Source: Hyphomicrobium_A sp963745205 (lineage in GTDB: Bacteria; Pseudomonadota; Alphaproteobacteria; Rhizobiales; Hyphomicrobiaceae). From it: 64,000 nt of DNA. The notes below the pieces were generated by a model, which was not told the DNA's origin, did no database searches, and saw only the letters and a program-made list of their open reading frames with translations. Where the stretch lies: contig CAVUWX010000007.1 in NCBI GenBank assembly GCA_963745205.1, positions 62,001 to 126,000 on the forward strand. The letters run 5' to 3'. This document shows, piece by piece, positions 7,626-17,337 of the stretch (within the stretch, counting starts at the first letter, position 1; each line of letters starts with the position of its first letter). A program made the position numbers and the translations under genes.

Positions 7626-10007
7626 TCACTCGGACGTCGCCGTGTCGGTATTGGCCGCCTTGCGCGTCTGCGGCGAGAGCGAGGCTTCGCGCGCCCGAGC
7701 CAGGTCCTGGTCGAGGCGCAAGGCCGTCGTTTCGTCTCCGAGGCGCGCGCGATAGATCTGGATGTTGGACAAGACCTTGGCGACGTAGCGCCTCGTCTCT
7801 TCGATGGGGATGCGCTCGATCCAGTCGATGGGATCGACGTTGGCTTTACGCGGATCGCCGAATTCGCGGATCCACTGGTGCGCACGGCCCGGACCGGCGT
7901 TGTAGCTCGCGATGCTGAGCACATAGGAGCCATCGAACTCGACCAGGCGGTCGGCGACGTAGGCTGACGCGATCATGGTGTTATAGGAGCTGTCGGTGAG
8001 CAGCTGCTTGTGGTCGCACTTGATCTTGTAGTCGCGGCAGACGTGCTTGGCGGTGTCCTTCATGACCTGGAGGATACCGCGCGCACCAGCACCGGAGACG
8101 GTGTCGGAGTTGAATTCGGTCTCCTGCCGGGCGAGGCCGAACAGTAAGGCGTTCTCCGGTGGGGCCCGCAGCGGCTTGTAGTCGGGCAGCGCGTCCACCG
8201 GATAGCTGTACATGACGAGATTTTGCCCGCGGGCAACCGCCTGCTTGCTGATGCGCACCGCCGACTGCGTGTCGCCGGTAGAGTGCGCAAGATGGGCGAC
8301 CATACCGGCCCAGCCTTCGCTATCGTCGAGCGTGTAGAGCCGCTGGAACATGATGCGCGGGATCGAGGCATTGAGGCCGGCTTTGCGGGCGACGAACACG
8401 GCCTTGGCAATGTCGAGATTGTTGAGGCGTTCGATCTGCTGCGGCGTCGGCTCGGCCGGCGGCGACAGCGAGATGCGGCGACTGCCGGGGTCGAGCTTCT
8501 GCATGGCGAGCAGGCCATAGAAGGTGTCCACCGATGCGGCGGCGGCGCGGTACTCTTCGGTTGCCTTGGCGCGGTCGCTTTTTGCCTCGTAGAGGCGGCC
8601 AAGCCAGTAGTGCGACTTGGCGCGGCTCAAGGGACCGTCGGCCGATTTGGCGAAGGCCGCGAAATGGCGCTCGGCGGCGTTCTTGTCCTTGAGGTAGCGC
8701 AGGGCGATCCAGCCCGCCATGAACGACTGCTCGTTGAACTGGTTGGCGCTGATGGGCCCCGCGTCGCGCACCAGATCGTAGGCGAGCTTGGACTTATTGG
8801 CGGTGAGCGCGAGGTAGGCAAGCTTCTGGCGCTCGAGCCACCATTCGTCGAGATTGGCGACGACGGCGGGATCGGTCGGCGCCGTCAGGATCAGCTTGGC
8901 GCCTTCATCGAGCTTGTTAGCCTGGCGCAGCGCCTGCACCTTGTGGAACACGAGGCCCCAGTCGGAGTCCTTCCCGCTCGGGGCGGCAGCCTTGAGCTTC
9001 GATTTCGCGCCCGGCGACTGGAGGAACATGGCGAGACGCGCCTGTGCCTTCTTCTGCTCCGGCGCGGAGAGCAGAGGAATGACGCGCTTGGCGATCTCCA
9101 CGCGCTCCTTGCGGTTTGCCTGGTAGCGCACATCGTCGATGAGCAGCCGGTCGAGGCGCCACTTGTGGTCCTCCTGCGTGAGCAGCGAGCCGAAGCGCGA
9201 AAGGAAGCCCGTCTCGATCGAGGGCGGAAGGTCGTACTTGCGCCACGCCTCGGAGACGAGCGCCTTCGCCTTGTCCTTGTTGCCGTGCGCCAGCTCGACG
9301 GAGGCGAGCAACGCAAGGCCGGAGCCGCTTAGCGCGTTACCGTCCTTGAAGTAGGCGGCGATCACGTCGGTGCTGCCCCCCTCGAGGAACAGCGCTTCCT
9401 CCATGCGCTGGCGCAGAAAGTCCCGGCTCGGCCAGTCGGGGTTGGCGTTGAGGAAGGCCAAGTAGTCGCTCGCCTGTCCTTGGCCCTGCCGCAGCCGGTA
9501 CCAGGCAATCAGCTTGCGACCGATGGGGTCGGTCACGTCCTTTTCGAAGTCTGCCGCCTTGGTGGGATTGTTGGCGGCCAGCGCCTCGATCGCGCCTTTG
9601 ATCTTCGGCGCGTCGTCGGCCGGGAGATCGTATTTGGTCAAAGGTGCGATGATCACGTCGAGGCGCGCGAGGTGCGCTGCTTCGCGCTCCTTCGGCGACA
9701 GCCCGGGCGATTGGGGTGGCGATGGAGTCTTTGCTGCGGGCGCAGTGCCGGGGTCGACGGCGCCGGTTTCCGCCGCCGGCGGCGCGGCCGTGGCTTGCGC
9801 CGATTTGGCCGGGCTCTGTTGCGCCGGGGCGACGACCGGTGCCGCTGGCGGATCTGCGCTTGCGGGCATCCCCAGCGCAACAAGGACAATACCGGCCAGA
9901 ACCTTAGCCGACCTCGCGCCCCGATAGGGTCGGGCGACCCGTTTGGAGCCGGTGAGCCATCGCTGCGTATGCGGTTGGGCCAATGAACATCCTTCCACAC
10001 GCGTCAT
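7626..10007 (-). CDS. slt: Soluble lytic murein transglycosylase (Slt family)
   Basis: 793 aa. A signal-anchor-like hydrophobic segment around residues 36-52 is followed by an Ala/Pro-rich linker, a long alpha-helical (superhelical, TPR-like) region, and a C-terminal GH23 lytic transglycosylase domain from about residue 610. The catalytic Glu is in ARQETEFN, and GARGILQVM and SYNAGPGRAHQW are the substrate-site motifs. It cleaves peptidoglycan between MurNAc and GlcNAc in the periplasm. The start is uncertain because the first 35 residues are basic and unlike a normal signal peptide. It is divergent from dapA across a 240-base gap. Confidence 0.93.
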   Translation of the reverse strand: MTRVEGCSLAQPHTQRWLTGSKRVARPYRGARSAKVLAGIVLVALGMPASADPPAAPVVAPAQQSPAKSAQATAAPPAAETGAVDPGTAPAAKTPSPPQSPGLSPKEREAAHLARLDVIIAPLTKYDLPADDAPKIKGAIEALAANNPTKAADFEKDVTDPIGRKLIAWYRLRQGQGQASDYLAFLNANPDWPSRDFLRQRMEEALFLEGGSTDVIAAYFKDGNALSGSGLALLASVELAHGNKDKAKALVSEAWRKYDLPPSIETGFLSRFGSLLTQEDHKWRLDRLLIDDVRYQANRKERVEIAKRVIPLLSAPEQKKAQARLAMFLQSPGAKSKLKAAAPSGKDSDWGLVFHKVQALRQANKLDEGAKLILTAPTDPAVVANLDEWWLERQKLAYLALTANKSKLAYDLVRDAGPISANQFNEQSFMAGWIALRYLKDKNAAERHFAAFAKSADGPLSRAKSHYWLGRLYEAKSDRAKATEEYRAAAASVDTFYGLLAMQKLDPGSRRISLSPPAEPTPQQIERLNNLDIAKAVFVARKAGLNASIPRIMFQRLYTLDDSEGWAGMVAHLAHSTGDTQSAVRISKQAVARGQNLVMYSYPVDALPDYKPLRAPPENALLFGLARQETEFNSDTVSGAGARGILQVMKDTAKHVCRDYKIKCDHKQLLTDSSYNTMIASAYVADRLVEFDGSYVLSIASYNAGPGRAHQWIREFGDPRKANVDPIDWIERIPIEETRRYVAKVLSNIQIYRARLGDETTALRLDQDLARAREASLSPQTRKAANTDTATSE

Positions 10008-10247
10008 CGGAAGCTGGCTTGCGGGGTGTAGGTCAAGGTCCTAATGTCGCGCCCCATGAAGCGCGTTGCGACTCTGTCACCGACGCGCGGCGAAAGTATC
10101 AAGCAGGCCCGCGAGGGACAAGGCGCCGTCTCACGTCTAGCCGCAGGATGCCTCCAGATACGGCGATAGCGTGGCATTGGCGGCCTTCACGTCGCAAGAA
10201 ACGCCAAGACGCGATAAAAGGGCCCCGAGCTCGGGGATTATGATCAC

Positions 10248-11138
10248 ATGTTCAAGGGATCTTTCACGGCGCTGATCACGCCATTCACCAACGGCGACAT
10301 CGACGAGGATGCCTTTAGGCGCATCATCGAATGGCAGATCGGCGAAGGCACTCACGGACTCGTCCCCGTCGGCACCACGGGCGAGAGCCCGACGCTGTCG
10401 CACAAAGAGCACAAGCGGCTGGTCGAGCTAACCGTCGAGACCGCGAAGAAGCGCGTTCCAGTAATCGCGGGGGCCGGGTCCAACTCGACAGCCGAGGCGA
10501 TCGACTTCACCAAGCACGCGGCCAAGGTCGGCGCGGACGCGGTGCTCGTCGTCACGCCCTACTACAACAAGCCGACGCAGGAGGGGTTGTTCCGGCACTA
10601 CAAGGCGATCAATGACGCCGTCAACATCCCGATCGTCATCTACAACATTCCCGGCCGCTCAGTCGTGGACATGAGCGTCGAGACCATGGCCCGCTGCTTC
10701 CAGCTCAAGAATGTCGTCGGCGTGAAGGACGCGACCGCCAACCTCGCACGCTGCTCGCAGCAGCGCGCGGCGATGGGCCTAGATTTCAACATGCTGTCGG
10801 GCGAGGACGCGACCGCGCTGGGATTCATGGCGCACGGCGGGCACGGCTGCATCTCGGTCACCTCCAACATTGCGCCACGGCTGTGCGCGGAGTTCCAGAA
10901 CGCGTGCCTCAAGGGCGACTATCGCGCGGCGCTCGCATTGCAGGACCGGCTGATGCCGCTGCACGACACGCTGTTCTGCGAGTCAAACCCCGGGCCCGTG
11001 AAGTACGCGGCTTCCCGCATCGGGTTGTGCGCACCCGACACGCGGCTGCCGCTGGCGCCGATCTCGGAGGCGTCGAAGAAGCTCGTCGATGCGGCGCTGG
11101 CGCGCGTTGGCCTCATCCAGGCGCGCGCGGCCGAGTAG
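10248..11138 (+). CDS. dapA: 4-hydroxy-tetrahydrodipicolinate synthase
   Basis: Condenses pyruvate with aspartate semialdehyde, the first committed step of lysine and diaminopimelate synthesis. The 296 aa TIM barrel carries GTTGES (T43/T44), the YNIPGRS Tyr (~132) and the Schiff-base Lys in GVKDAT (K160). Length and motifs are normal. It is followed by smpB after 36 bases on the same strand. Confidence 0.97.
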   Translation: MFKGSFTALITPFTNGDIDEDAFRRIIEWQIGEGTHGLVPVGTTGESPTLSHKEHKRLVELTVETAKKRVPVIAGAGSNSTAEAIDFTKHAAKVGADAVLVVTPYYNKPTQEGLFRHYKAINDAVNIPIVIYNIPGRSVVDMSVETMARCFQLKNVVGVKDATANLARCSQQRAAMGLDFNMLSGEDATALGFMAHGGHGCISVTSNIAPRLCAEFQNACLKGDYRAALALQDRLMPLHDTLFCESNPGPVKYAASRIGLCAPDTRLPLAPISEASKKLVDAALARVGLIQARAAE

Positions 11139-11174
11139 GCATAGCCGAGCCGGCAACCAGGAGGCGCGTGGGCC

Positions 11175-11651
11175 ATGGCGGCCAAAAAGGACGATGGCCG
11201 CCGTGTCGTTGCCGAGAACCGGCAGGCGCGCCACGAATACTTCCTCACCGACACGATGGAAGCCGGCCTGCAGTTGACGGGCACGGAGGTGAAGTCGCTG
11301 CGCAGGGGACAGGCCAACATCACGGAGAGCTACGCCTCTACCGAGGAGGGCGGGCTGTGGCTGATCAACGCCTACATCCCCGAGTACCAGGGTGCCGGCC
11401 GTTTCTTCCAGCATGAACCTCGCCGCAAGCGCCGGCTGCTCTTGCACGCCAAAGAGATCCACAAGCTCTCAATCGCTGTGCAGCGGCAGGGGATGACGAT
11501 CATCCCGCTCGAGCTCTATTTCAATGCGCGCGGCATCGCCAAGCTGAAGCTTGCCCTCGCCGAGGGCAAGAAGCTGCACGACAAGCGCGAGGCAGCCAAG
11601 AAGCGCGATTGGGGCCGCGAGAAGGCGCGGCTCATGCGGGAGAAGGGGTGA
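11175..11651 (+). CDS. smpB: SsrA-binding protein SmpB
   Basis: 158 aa tmRNA partner for trans-translation and ribosome rescue. Typical segments are present: NRQARHEYFLTDTMEAGLQL, GTEVKSLRRGQANI and a basic C-terminal tail ending KKRDWGREKARLMREKG, which inserts into the decoding site. The stop overlaps the next start (TGATG), suggesting coupling to the redoxin-like gene. The neighbour order dapA-smpB is common in alphaproteobacteria. Confidence 0.97.
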   Translation: MAAKKDDGRRVVAENRQARHEYFLTDTMEAGLQLTGTEVKSLRRGQANITESYASTEEGGLWLINAYIPEYQGAGRFFQHEPRRKRRLLLHAKEIHKLSIAVQRQGMTIIPLELYFNARGIAKLKLALAEGKKLHDKREAAKKRDWGREKARLMREKG

Positions 11652-12193
11652 TGGCGGATGCGCCGGTCGACGACGGCGGCGCGGCCCACCTGGTGTACCG
11701 GACGCCGCTACCGGACATCGCGCTTCCGTCTAGCGCGGGCGGCGAGGTCAATCTACGCGAGCTCGAGCGGCCAACCATCGTCTACGTTTATCCGTGGACC
11801 GGACGTCCGGGCGTTGCCGATCCACCGGGCTGGGACGACATTCCCGGCGCTCACGGATCGACGCCGGAAAGCGTCGGGTTCCGCGCTGTCCACGCGCGCT
11901 TCGAGGAATTGGGTTTTTCCGTCTTCGGCCTCAGCACGCAGGGAAGCCAGCACCATCGCGAGCTCATCTCCCGCCTCGACCTACCCTTTGCGATTCTGAG
12001 CGACGAGCACTTTTTCCTGCAGAAGGCTCTGCGCCTGCCGACCTTCGAGGCCGGCGGCACGACGTATCTGAAGCGGCTCACGCTCGTTGTTCGCAAGGGG
12101 TGCATCGCGCGCGCGTTTTATCCGGTGCATCCGCCCGAGACGCATGCGGGCGTCGTGCTCGATTGGCTGGTGGGGCTGGCGCAGAGCCTCTAG
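11651..12193 (+). CDS. Redoxin/peroxiredoxin-like protein lacking the active-site Cys
   Basis: 180 aa AhpC/TSA-fold protein. The fold signature is clear: VYVYPWTGRPG, then WDDIPGAHGSTPESVGFR, then GLSTQGSQHH and LPFAILSD. In relatives the segment reads roughly GxxGCTPQSC; here the first Cys is Ser70 and the second is Val75. The only Cys left is in a C-terminal strand (VRKGCIAR), so normal peroxidase chemistry is not expected. The ATG at 11651 overlaps the smpB stop. The 3' end shares a CTAG with the convergent DUF3775 gene. Confidence 0.8.
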   Translation: MADAPVDDGGAAHLVYRTPLPDIALPSSAGGEVNLRELERPTIVYVYPWTGRPGVADPPGWDDIPGAHGSTPESVGFRAVHARFEELGFSVFGLSTQGSQHHRELISRLDLPFAILSDEHFFLQKALRLPTFEAGGTTYLKRLTLVVRKGCIARAFYPVHPPETHAGVVLDWLVGLAQSL

Positions 12194-12597
12194 CGCACGT
12201 CGCTCTCGATCTCGTCGACCGTATAGCCCATCTTCTCCAGGCCCTCCTCGAGAAAATCGGCCAGCATCGGAATGCCCATCAGGTAGCTGGCGGTCGCGTT
12301 GATCCGCTCGTTGCGCGCCGTCTCGACCGCTTCGGCGAACTCCTCCTTCTCGAAGGTGCCGCGCCCGACCCAGGCGAGCGCCACGAGGTTCGCCTGCTCG
12401 TCGTAGTTCAGCGCGTCGATGAATCCTGTGAGCTCGGCGCGCGTGGGATCGTTGGCGAAGTCCTCGAGAATCGCGCTCGGATCCTCCTCGGCATCGCCTT
12501 CCTCGCGCGTGTCGTTCCAGGCGCCAACCTTGGCGTCGTACTCGCGCGCCTTGATGATGACGTGGGCCACTTTCTCGGGGGCGATGTCCAACTTCAT
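12190..12597 (-). CDS. DUF3775 domain protein
   Basis: 135 aa acidic protein matching DUF3775: an N-terminal IAPEKVAHVIIKAREYDAK helix, a central acidic stretch (EEGDAEEDP), and LNYDEQANLVALAWVGRG followed by ATASYLMGIPMLADFLEEGL. The function is unknown. The start at 12597 is supported by an AGAGG site upstream. Its frame is continuous with the conserved part of the uracil-DNA glycosylase gene upstream, with no stop between them, probably because of an indel in that gene's end. Confidence 0.8.
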   Translation of the reverse strand: MKLDIAPEKVAHVIIKAREYDAKVGAWNDTREEGDAEEDPSAILEDFANDPTRAELTGFIDALNYDEQANLVALAWVGRGTFEKEEFAEAVETARNERINATASYLMGIPMLADFLEEGLEKMGYTVDEIESDVR

Positions 12598-12709
12598 CGT
12601 CGAGCCTCTTTCACAGCACGGTTTCGACAACATATCGACCGAGCCTAACCGAGCCTTTAAGTACCTTGTCGTGCTGCCTGGTTGGAGCGCATGTGCAACG
12701 CACCGCGCC

Positions 12710-13396
12710 TCATCTCGCGGAGGCCGGTTGCGGTCTCGGGGCAGCATACTCCGAACGTCGGCAAACACCGCGTGAAACATCTCCGACGTCAGCCGTCCTG
12801 TGTTGGTGTTGTAGCGCGAGCAGTGGAAGCTGTCGAAGAGCGTGGGGGCCGCCGGGAGCGTGTGCTGCGCTCCGTGCGCGAATGGATAGAGAACCTTGCG
12901 GCACGCAAAGGCGGCGAGCGTGCTGTCGTGGGCGACACGACCCAGCGCCACGATTATCCGCAGGTTGGGGAGCGCCGCGATGCGCGCCTTGAGGAAGCTG
13001 CGGCAGGTCGTGGCTTCTTCGGGAGTTGGCTTGTTCTCGGGCGGAACGCAGCGCACGGCATTGGTGATCATGCAATCGACGAGCTCGAGCCCATCATCGG
13101 GTCGCGCCGCGTACTGGCCGCGCGCGAAGCCGAACTTGATGAGCGTGCCGTAGAGCAATTCGCCCGCGTAGTCGCCGGTGAATGGACGCCCCGTGCGGTT
13201 GGCGCCGTTGAGACCCGGCGCGAGGCCGACGATCAGCAGACGCGCGGCCGCAATCTCCGTAACGACGGCACCGCGCCATTATACCAGTCGGGTGCCTTCG
13301 CCCGGTTGCGATCGCGAAATGCGACTAGGCGCGGGCAGAGCGCGCAGCAGCTTCGGCGGCTCCGGTAGCTTCGGTTGCCGAAGTCTGCGCTGCCAT
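12710..13396 (-). pseudogene. Uracil-DNA glycosylase, UdgB/family 5 type, frameshifted
   Basis: The conserved protein is spread over more than one frame. The N-terminal part reads CALCPRL...DWYNGAVPS in one frame. The rest, from GLAPGLNGANRTGRPFTGD through CMITNAVRCVPPENKP to HCSRYNTNTGRLT, continues in another. The join near 13296 needs one extra base. A second shift near 13350 is needed to reach the likely ATG at 13396. The conserved region ends near 12742; the adjacent frame has a stop at 12710, whereas the main frame runs on into DUF3775. The four Cys of the 4Fe-4S cluster and both active-site motifs are intact, so sequence errors are more likely than decay. The enzyme removes uracil from DNA. 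Confidence 0.75.
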
Positions 13397-13410
13397 CGGA
13401 GAAACGCCTA

Positions 13411-14053
13411 TCAGACCTCTTCGGAGAGGTCGTCGGAGTCCTGAAACGAGCCGGCCTCGCGAGGCGCATAGTTCTGGCCCGCGGCCCGGGTGCTGGCGCG
13501 CGCCGCTGCGGTCCGTGCGCGTCGCCGGATCGCGGCAGATGAGCTGCTCGAGATCGGCGATGTCGACGAACTGGTCGGCCTGTCTGCGCAACTCGTCGGC
13601 GACCATCGGCGGCTGCGTCTGCAGCGTCGAGACGACGCTGACGCGCTTGCCCATCTGCTGTAGCGCCGCGACGAGGCTGCGGAAATCGCCGTCGCCGGAA
13701 AACAGCACGATATGGTCGAGCGACTGGGCGAGGCGCATGGCATCGACCGCCAGCTCGATGTCCATGTTGCCCTTGACCTTCCGCCGACCGGAGGCGTCGG
13801 TGAATTCCTTGGTCGGCTTCGTCACCATGGTGAAGCCGTTGTAGTCGAGCCAGTCGATGAGCGGCCGGATGGAGGAATATTCCTGGTCCTCGGCAAGCGC
13901 TGTGTAGTAGAGCGCGCGCACGAGCTGCCCCTTGGTGCGGAAGTGGGTCAGCAGCCGCTTGTAGTCGATGTCGAAGCCTAGGGACTTGGCAGTCGCGTAG
14001 AGGTTGGCCCCATCGATGAACAGAGCGATGCGTTCGTTTGGATAGAAATGCAT
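13411..14053 (-). CDS. NYN domain (LabA/DUF88-like) protein, C-terminal frameshift
   Basis: PIN-like NYN domain protein. Acidic catalytic-type residues sit in ALFIDGANLY near the N-terminus, KGNMDIELAVDAM in the middle and IVLFSGDGDF. The family contains putative RNases. Start at ATG 14053 follows an AAGGTGAAGGA site. After LICRDPATRTD the frame drifts into low-quality sequence and would read on to 13325. A one-base shift near 13500 gives a C-terminus ending SFQDSDDLSEEV at 13411, more typical of the family. The substrate is unknown. Confidence 0.82.
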
Positions 14054-14465
14054 TCCTTCACCTTTAAATGCCGCGCGTGCCAAAGCAGCGCCGAAAGTGA
14101 AAGTCGAACATACGCAGCGACGGAGCCGACAGGGCGGTGCTTGGCACGTGACGTTTAGCAAGACATTCTAGCGATTGGCAATTTTGCGACAATGTGGCAC
14201 ATGGCGCACCGCCAAGCGTTAGGCACTCTTAACAGACACTTTCCCCACTTGGACCAATTCGTAAACCAACTTTTGGCGACAGTATCCGGACCTTAGTGGC
14301 GACAGCATGACCTGCGCTTCGCCGTCTGTGGAAAGCCTAGCTTGGCTTGATTCGCCCGACGTTTCATGCGACTAGGAGCAACGAGGTCGCGCCGCGTTGC
14401 CGGCTTGCTGGCGCCGCGCTTCGTCTCCCAAGTCAGACCGCCAGGGACCAGAGGGGTGCTCGATC
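14054..14465. other. Intergenic region between divergent NYN and rpoZ genes
   Basis: About 410 bases with no supported gene. It must hold the promoters of both divergent genes. The only repeat I noticed is TGGCGACAG twice, at 14274-14282 and 14297-14305. No tRNA or convincing hairpin terminator seen. Confidence 0.5.
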
Positions 14466-14921
14466 ATGGCACGCGTGACAGTTGAAGACTGCGTCGACAA
14501 GGTACCGAACCGCTTCGAGCTGGTTCTGCTTGCCGCGCATCGCGCCCGCTCCATCGCCAACGGCAGCGCGATTACCGTCCCTGTGAACGACGACAAGAAC
14601 CCCGTGATCGCGCTGCGCGAGATCGCCGACCGCACCATTCCCCCGAGGACATGCGCGAAGCCCTCATCCATTCCATCCAGAAGAACATCGAGGTGGACGA
14701 GCCGGAGGCCGTCGCGGCCCCGCTGCATGCCGCCGGACCGCCGTGCTCCCGTTCTCGGGCGCGACGACCCAACGAGCGACGCGGTCGTCGATGTGATGAC
14801 CGAGGAGCAGCTTCTGCGTGGGCTCGAGAGCATGACCCCGACGGAGCCGTCGGCGAACGGCGGCCCCAATGGAGGCGGCCGCGAGCGCGAGCGCGATCGG
14901 GATCGCGACCGGGGGCGCTGA
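14466..14921 (+). CDS. rpoZ: RNA polymerase omega subunit (two internal frameshifts)
   Basis: Starts MARVTVEDCVDKVPNRFELV, the classic omega N-terminus, and continues through ALREIADRTI. The frame then shifts near 14643 (one base short in the CCCCCG run). The adjacent frame gives MREALIHSIQKNIEVDEPEA until about 14738, after which the first frame resumes with DDPTSDAVVDVMTEEQLLRG and a basic/acidic repeat tail rich in RERD. Omega assists RNA polymerase assembly and ppGpp response. Its position just before rsh is usual for alphaproteobacteria. The two compensating indels 95 bases apart suggest sequence errors. Confidence 0.88.
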   Translation: MARVTVEDCVDKVPNRFELVLLAAHRARSIANGSAITVPVNDDKNPVIALREIADRTIPPRTCAKPSSIPSRRTSRWTSRRPSRPRCMPPDRRAPVLGRDDPTSDAVVDVMTEEQLLRGLESMTPTEPSANGGPNGGGRERERDRDRDRGR

Positions 14922-15026
14922 GCATAAGCGCCGGCGTTCGCCATTAGCGGGCGCCGAACGCCAGCAGGGCCGGAGGAGGCGTGCTCCGCTCTCCGTACGG
15001 CGTCCGCCCAGGGAGCGTGGCGGGCC

Positions 15027-17268
15027 ATGATGCGGCAGTACGAGCTCGTCGAACGAGTTCTCAGCTACGATCCGAAGGCGGACGAGACCCTTCTCAACCG
15101 CGCTTACGTCTACGCCATGAAGGCCCATGGCACGCAGAAGCGGGCCTCCGGCGATCCCTACTTTTCTCACCCGCTCGAAGTCGCGGCCATACTCACCGAC
15201 CTGAAGCTCGACGACGCCACCATCGTGACGGCGCTTCTGCACGACGTCATCGAGGATACGCCGATCACGCGGGCTGAGATCGATCAGCTGTTCGGACCCG
15301 AGATCGGCACGCTCGTCGACGGGCTGACCAAGATCCGCCGGCTCGACCTCGTCACTAAGAAGGCCGAGCAGGCCGAGAATTTCCGCAAGCTGCTCGTCGC
15401 CATCTCGAGCGACATCCGCGTGCTGCTCGTGAAGCTCGCCGACCGGCTCCACAACATGCGCACGCTCGAGCATATGAAGGCCGACAGCCGCCAGCGCATC
15501 TCGGAGGAAACACTCGACATCTACGCCCCGCTCGCCGGCCGCATGGGCATGGAGGCGCATGCGCGAGGAGCTCGAGGACCACGCCTTCCGCTGGCTGCAC
15601 CCTGAAGCCTATGCCGCCGTCACGGCGAAGCTCGCGGACCTGCGCAAGTCCAACAAGGGTCTCGTCGAGGAGATTCGCGCGGCGCTCGCCGCGAAGGTGC
15701 GCCGAGGTCGGCATCAATGCCGAGGTGTCGGGGCGCGAGAAGAAGCCCTATGCCATCTGGCGCAAGATGGCGCAACAAGCAGATCAGCCTCGAGCAGCTC
15801 TCCGATATCTACGCCTTCCGCGTGATCGCCAACACCATCGACGACTGCTACCGAGTGCTCGGTGTCGTCGCACACGACGTGGCGCACCGTGCCGGGCCGC
15901 TTCAAGGACTACATCTCGACGCCGAAGCAGAACAACTACCAGTCGATCCACACGACCGTCGTCGGCCCGCGCCATCAGCGCGTCGAGCTGCAGATCCGCA
16001 CGCGCGCCATGCACGACATCGCCGAATACGGCGTCGCCGCGCACGCGCTTTACAAGGACGCGCAGATCGCTTGAACGGCCAAACGGGAGCCAAGACGTCG
16101 GGCTCTCTACAGAAGGACAGTGGGCCCTACGTGTGGCTGCGCCGGCTCGTCGAGACGCTGCTCGAGGGGTCGAACCCGGAGGAATTTCTCGAGCACACCA
16201 AGCTCGAGCTGTTTCAGGACCAGGTCTTCTGCTTCACGCCGAAGGGGCGCCTCATCGCGCTCGCCGCGCGACGCCACGCCCCTCGATTTCGCCTACGCAG
16301 TACACACCGACATCGGCAATGCCGCCGTGGGCGCCTTCGTCAACGGCCGCCACGTGCCGATCGATACGGCGCTGCGCAACGGCGACGAGGTTGAGATCGA
16401 GACGGCGAAGGGCCACTCGCCACCTGCCGCGTGGGAGAACCTCGTCGTCACGGGGCGCGCGCGCTCCGCTATCCGCCGCGCCGCGCGCGACGCGGTGCGC
16501 AAGCAGTACCGCGAACTCGGCCGCCGGCTGCTCGCGTCGCGCTTCGAGCAGCTCGGAGAGGAGCTCACCGACGACGTGCTGAAAAAGGTACTCCCCCGGC
16601 TGGGGCGCAAGTCGCTTGACGACGCGCTCGCCGCTATCGGCCGCAACGAGCTGGCGATCGAGGACGTCGTGCGCGCCGCAATCCCCGACGCCGATGAGCG
16701 CAAGCGTACCAAGGCGTCCTACCGGCGCACGCGCCGCTTCGGACGCGCCCGCGGCCAGGAGGGCTGGTTCAATATAGATCGCGTGATGAGCCTGAAGTTC
16801 AGGGCCGATCAGGAGCCCAAGGGCACGGGGCTCGCCATCCGTGGGGTCAAGGACGACCTACCCGTCACCTTCGAACCCGGCGGCGCGGTGCCGGGGGACC
16901 GCATCGTCGGCGTGCTCATCCCCGGCGAGGGCATCCGCATCTTTCAGATACACTCTCCCCGGTTGAAAGAGTTCGAGCACGAGGGCTGGATCGACGTCAC
17001 TTGGGACATTGATCCCGACACCCCGCAGCGGTTCCCGGCCCGAATTAATGTCATCGCCCTCAATGAGCCTGGAACTCTTGCCCAGATCGCCAAGGTTATA
17101 GGGGAGGCGGGGGGCAACATCGACAATGTGCGTATGGTGCGCCGGGCCTCGGATTTCACGGAAATGCGCATTGAACTCGAGGTCTTAGACCTGGTGCATC
17201 TAAACCACATCATTGCGGGTCTTCGTGAGAAAGCGGTGGTCAACAAGGTTGAGCGTGTGTTCGATTGA
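15027..17268 (+). CDS. rsh: Bifunctional (p)ppGpp synthetase/hydrolase Rsh (about six frameshifts)
   Basis: RelA/SpoT homologue for the stringent response. In order: HD hydrolase domain with YFSHPLEVA and HDVIEDT, RelA_SpoT synthetase domain with LSDIYAFRVI and FKDYISTPKQNNYQSIHTT, TGS domain (LDFAYAVHTDIGN), and a C-terminal ACT domain (INVIALNEPGTLAQIAKVIG). Both catalytic domains keep their key motifs, so a bifunctional enzyme is expected. The frame changes near 15555, 15700, 15772, 15872, 16070 and 16268, after which the last 1 kb is clean. The frames together cover the full family length without missing parts, which argues for sequencing errors over true decay. Confidence 0.88.
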
Positions 17269-17337
17269 TAGGAGAATCGGTCATAGGCGCGCGGCGGGCG
17301 TTTCTGGTCACTAGCGGCGATTGGAGTGAGCTCTAGG

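Noticed and set aside
15027..17268. Programmed ribosomal frameshifting in rsh
   Set aside because: About six shifts in both directions without slippery heptamers or shared context are not like known programmed sites; sequence error is simpler.
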